Shown here piece after piece: positions 63,564 to 64,000 of a stretch of DNA of 64,000 nucleotides; positions within the stretch are counted from its first letter, which is position 1; each line of letters starts with the position of its first letter. The notes beneath the pieces are model-generated. The model was given only the letters and a program-made list of their open reading frames with translations. It was not told where the DNA came from and did not search any database. The position numbers and the translations under genes were made by a program. Source of the stretch: a virus; the IMG/VR virus record IMGVR_UViG_3300034284_002793, positions 1-64,000 of that record. One strand, written 5' to 3'.

Positions 63564-64000
63564 TTATACTATATCTAGATTTGATGTAGATTTCAATTTA
63601 TTTTTCAAAAATGAAATAAATTTGTCATGCCAGTTTACAACTGTCTGTGTAGAAACCCCAAAATGATCAGCTATTTCTTTGAAGGTTTTTACTTTATTGC
63701 CTTCAGTAAAATATCTCATTTTTATTACTTCCTTTGCTGTTTCGTCTGATGACATGCTGATTATATTTTTAATATGTGATAGTATATCATTATCTTTTGC
63801 CTGATATGAGGCCTCTTCATTAGAGTACTGATCAGCCAAATATTTTAAAACATCGCTGTCCATTGTTGATTCTTTTTTGTACTGATTGCATGCATTGAGA
63901 CATGCATAAGTTACAATATTACCAAGCCAAGTTGAAAACTTCGCGCCAAATGATGGATCGAATGTTTTAGCTGCTTGATAAATAAGCGAATCTTTTTGCT
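63564..64000 (-). CDS. sigma-70-like factor, 5' end beyond the window
   Basis: Open to the right edge, at least 145 codons, in frame from 63998. Region 2-like DSLIYQAAKTFDPSFGAKFS then TWLGNIVTYACLNACNQYKK, a charged linker, and region 4-like ETAKEVIKMRYF, KVKTFKEIADHFGVSTQTVV, a helix-turn-helix for -35 recognition. The N-terminal part of region 2 lies outside. It should direct host RNA polymerase to phage promoters; the GTGTAA box is the obvious candidate target. An internal ATG at 63863 gives only region 4. Confidence 0.85.
   Translation of the reverse strand, partial: QKDSLIYQAAKTFDPSFGAKFSTWLGNIVTYACLNACNQYKKESTMDSDVLKYLADQYSNEEASYQAKDNDILSHIKNIISMSSDETAKEVIKMRYFTEGNKVKTFKEIADHFGVSTQTVVNWHDKFISFLKNKLKSTSNLDIV

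Noticed and set aside
1-64000. CRISPR array, integrase/attachment site, insertion sequence
   Set aside because: No spaced direct repeats, recombinase motifs or terminal inverted repeats were seen. The only tandem repeat is the short TAATAGC stretch.

Overview
The window is a contiguous, AT-rich piece of a large tailed double-stranded DNA phage genome. It holds virion and tail-fibre genes, a lysis cassette, a replication operon with its own C-family DNA polymerase, nucleotide-metabolism enzymes, 13 tRNA genes, a tmRNA gene and the 3' end of a sigma-factor gene. No integrase, ribosomal protein or cellular housekeeping operon is visible. Nearly everything lies on the minus strand; only two small genes (5680-6586) are on the plus strand. 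The host cannot be named from this sequence. Shine-Dalgarno sites are scarce, and many start codons sit directly behind a -10-like element, so leaderless or very short-leader mRNAs appear common.

Layout in + coordinates (minus-strand transcription runs from high to low). 1-5.6 kb: seven tRNAs, two HNH endonuclease genes, small lipoproteins, a PQ-loop (SemiSWEET-like) membrane protein and small early-type genes with consensus sigma70-like promoters. 5.7-10.2 kb: two plus-strand genes, one virion protein, and a lysis cassette (two spanin-like proteins, holin-like protein, M15 endolysin). 10.2-27.4 kb: tail-fibre and adhesin genes built from shared repeats, LamG and PKD domains, with a sulfotransferase-like gene and a glycosyltransferase among them. 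27.5-28.5 kb: RNA island with tRNA-Ser, a tmRNA with a 34-residue tag, tRNA-Thr, -Gly, -Pro, a class II tRNA with a UAU anticodon, and an initiator-like tRNA-Met. 28.6-30.6 kb: small and head-assembly-like proteins. 30.6-41.7 kb: replication and recombination operon (DnaE split into PHP and catalytic subunits with an epsilon-like exonuclease and a ClpP-like protease between them, Cas4/RecB-like nuclease, primase, DnaB helicase, dNMP kinase, deoxyribosyltransferase-like enzyme, Vsr-like nuclease, RecA). 41.8-49.3 kb: virion proteins, with a group I intron core in the leader of one of them. 49.3-63.2 kb: glycan island (nucleotide-sugar dehydratases and reductase, C-methyltransferase, several glycosyltransferases), interrupted by dUTPase, dCMP deaminase and a B12-dependent ribonucleotide reductase. 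63.2-64 kb: SSB-like protein and the sigma factor, cut by the window edge.

Two promoter classes are suggested. Early and metabolic genes carry TTGACA/TATAAT-like promoters whose -10 lies 6-9 nt before the ATG. Virion, lysis and some small genes carry a GTGTAA box exactly 8 or exactly 15 nt before the start codon. The phage sigma factor is an obvious candidate to read that box. The strongest leads are this spacing rule, the Leu-like UAU tRNA, the long-tag tmRNA, the intron placed between promoter box and start codon, and the split polymerase operon.
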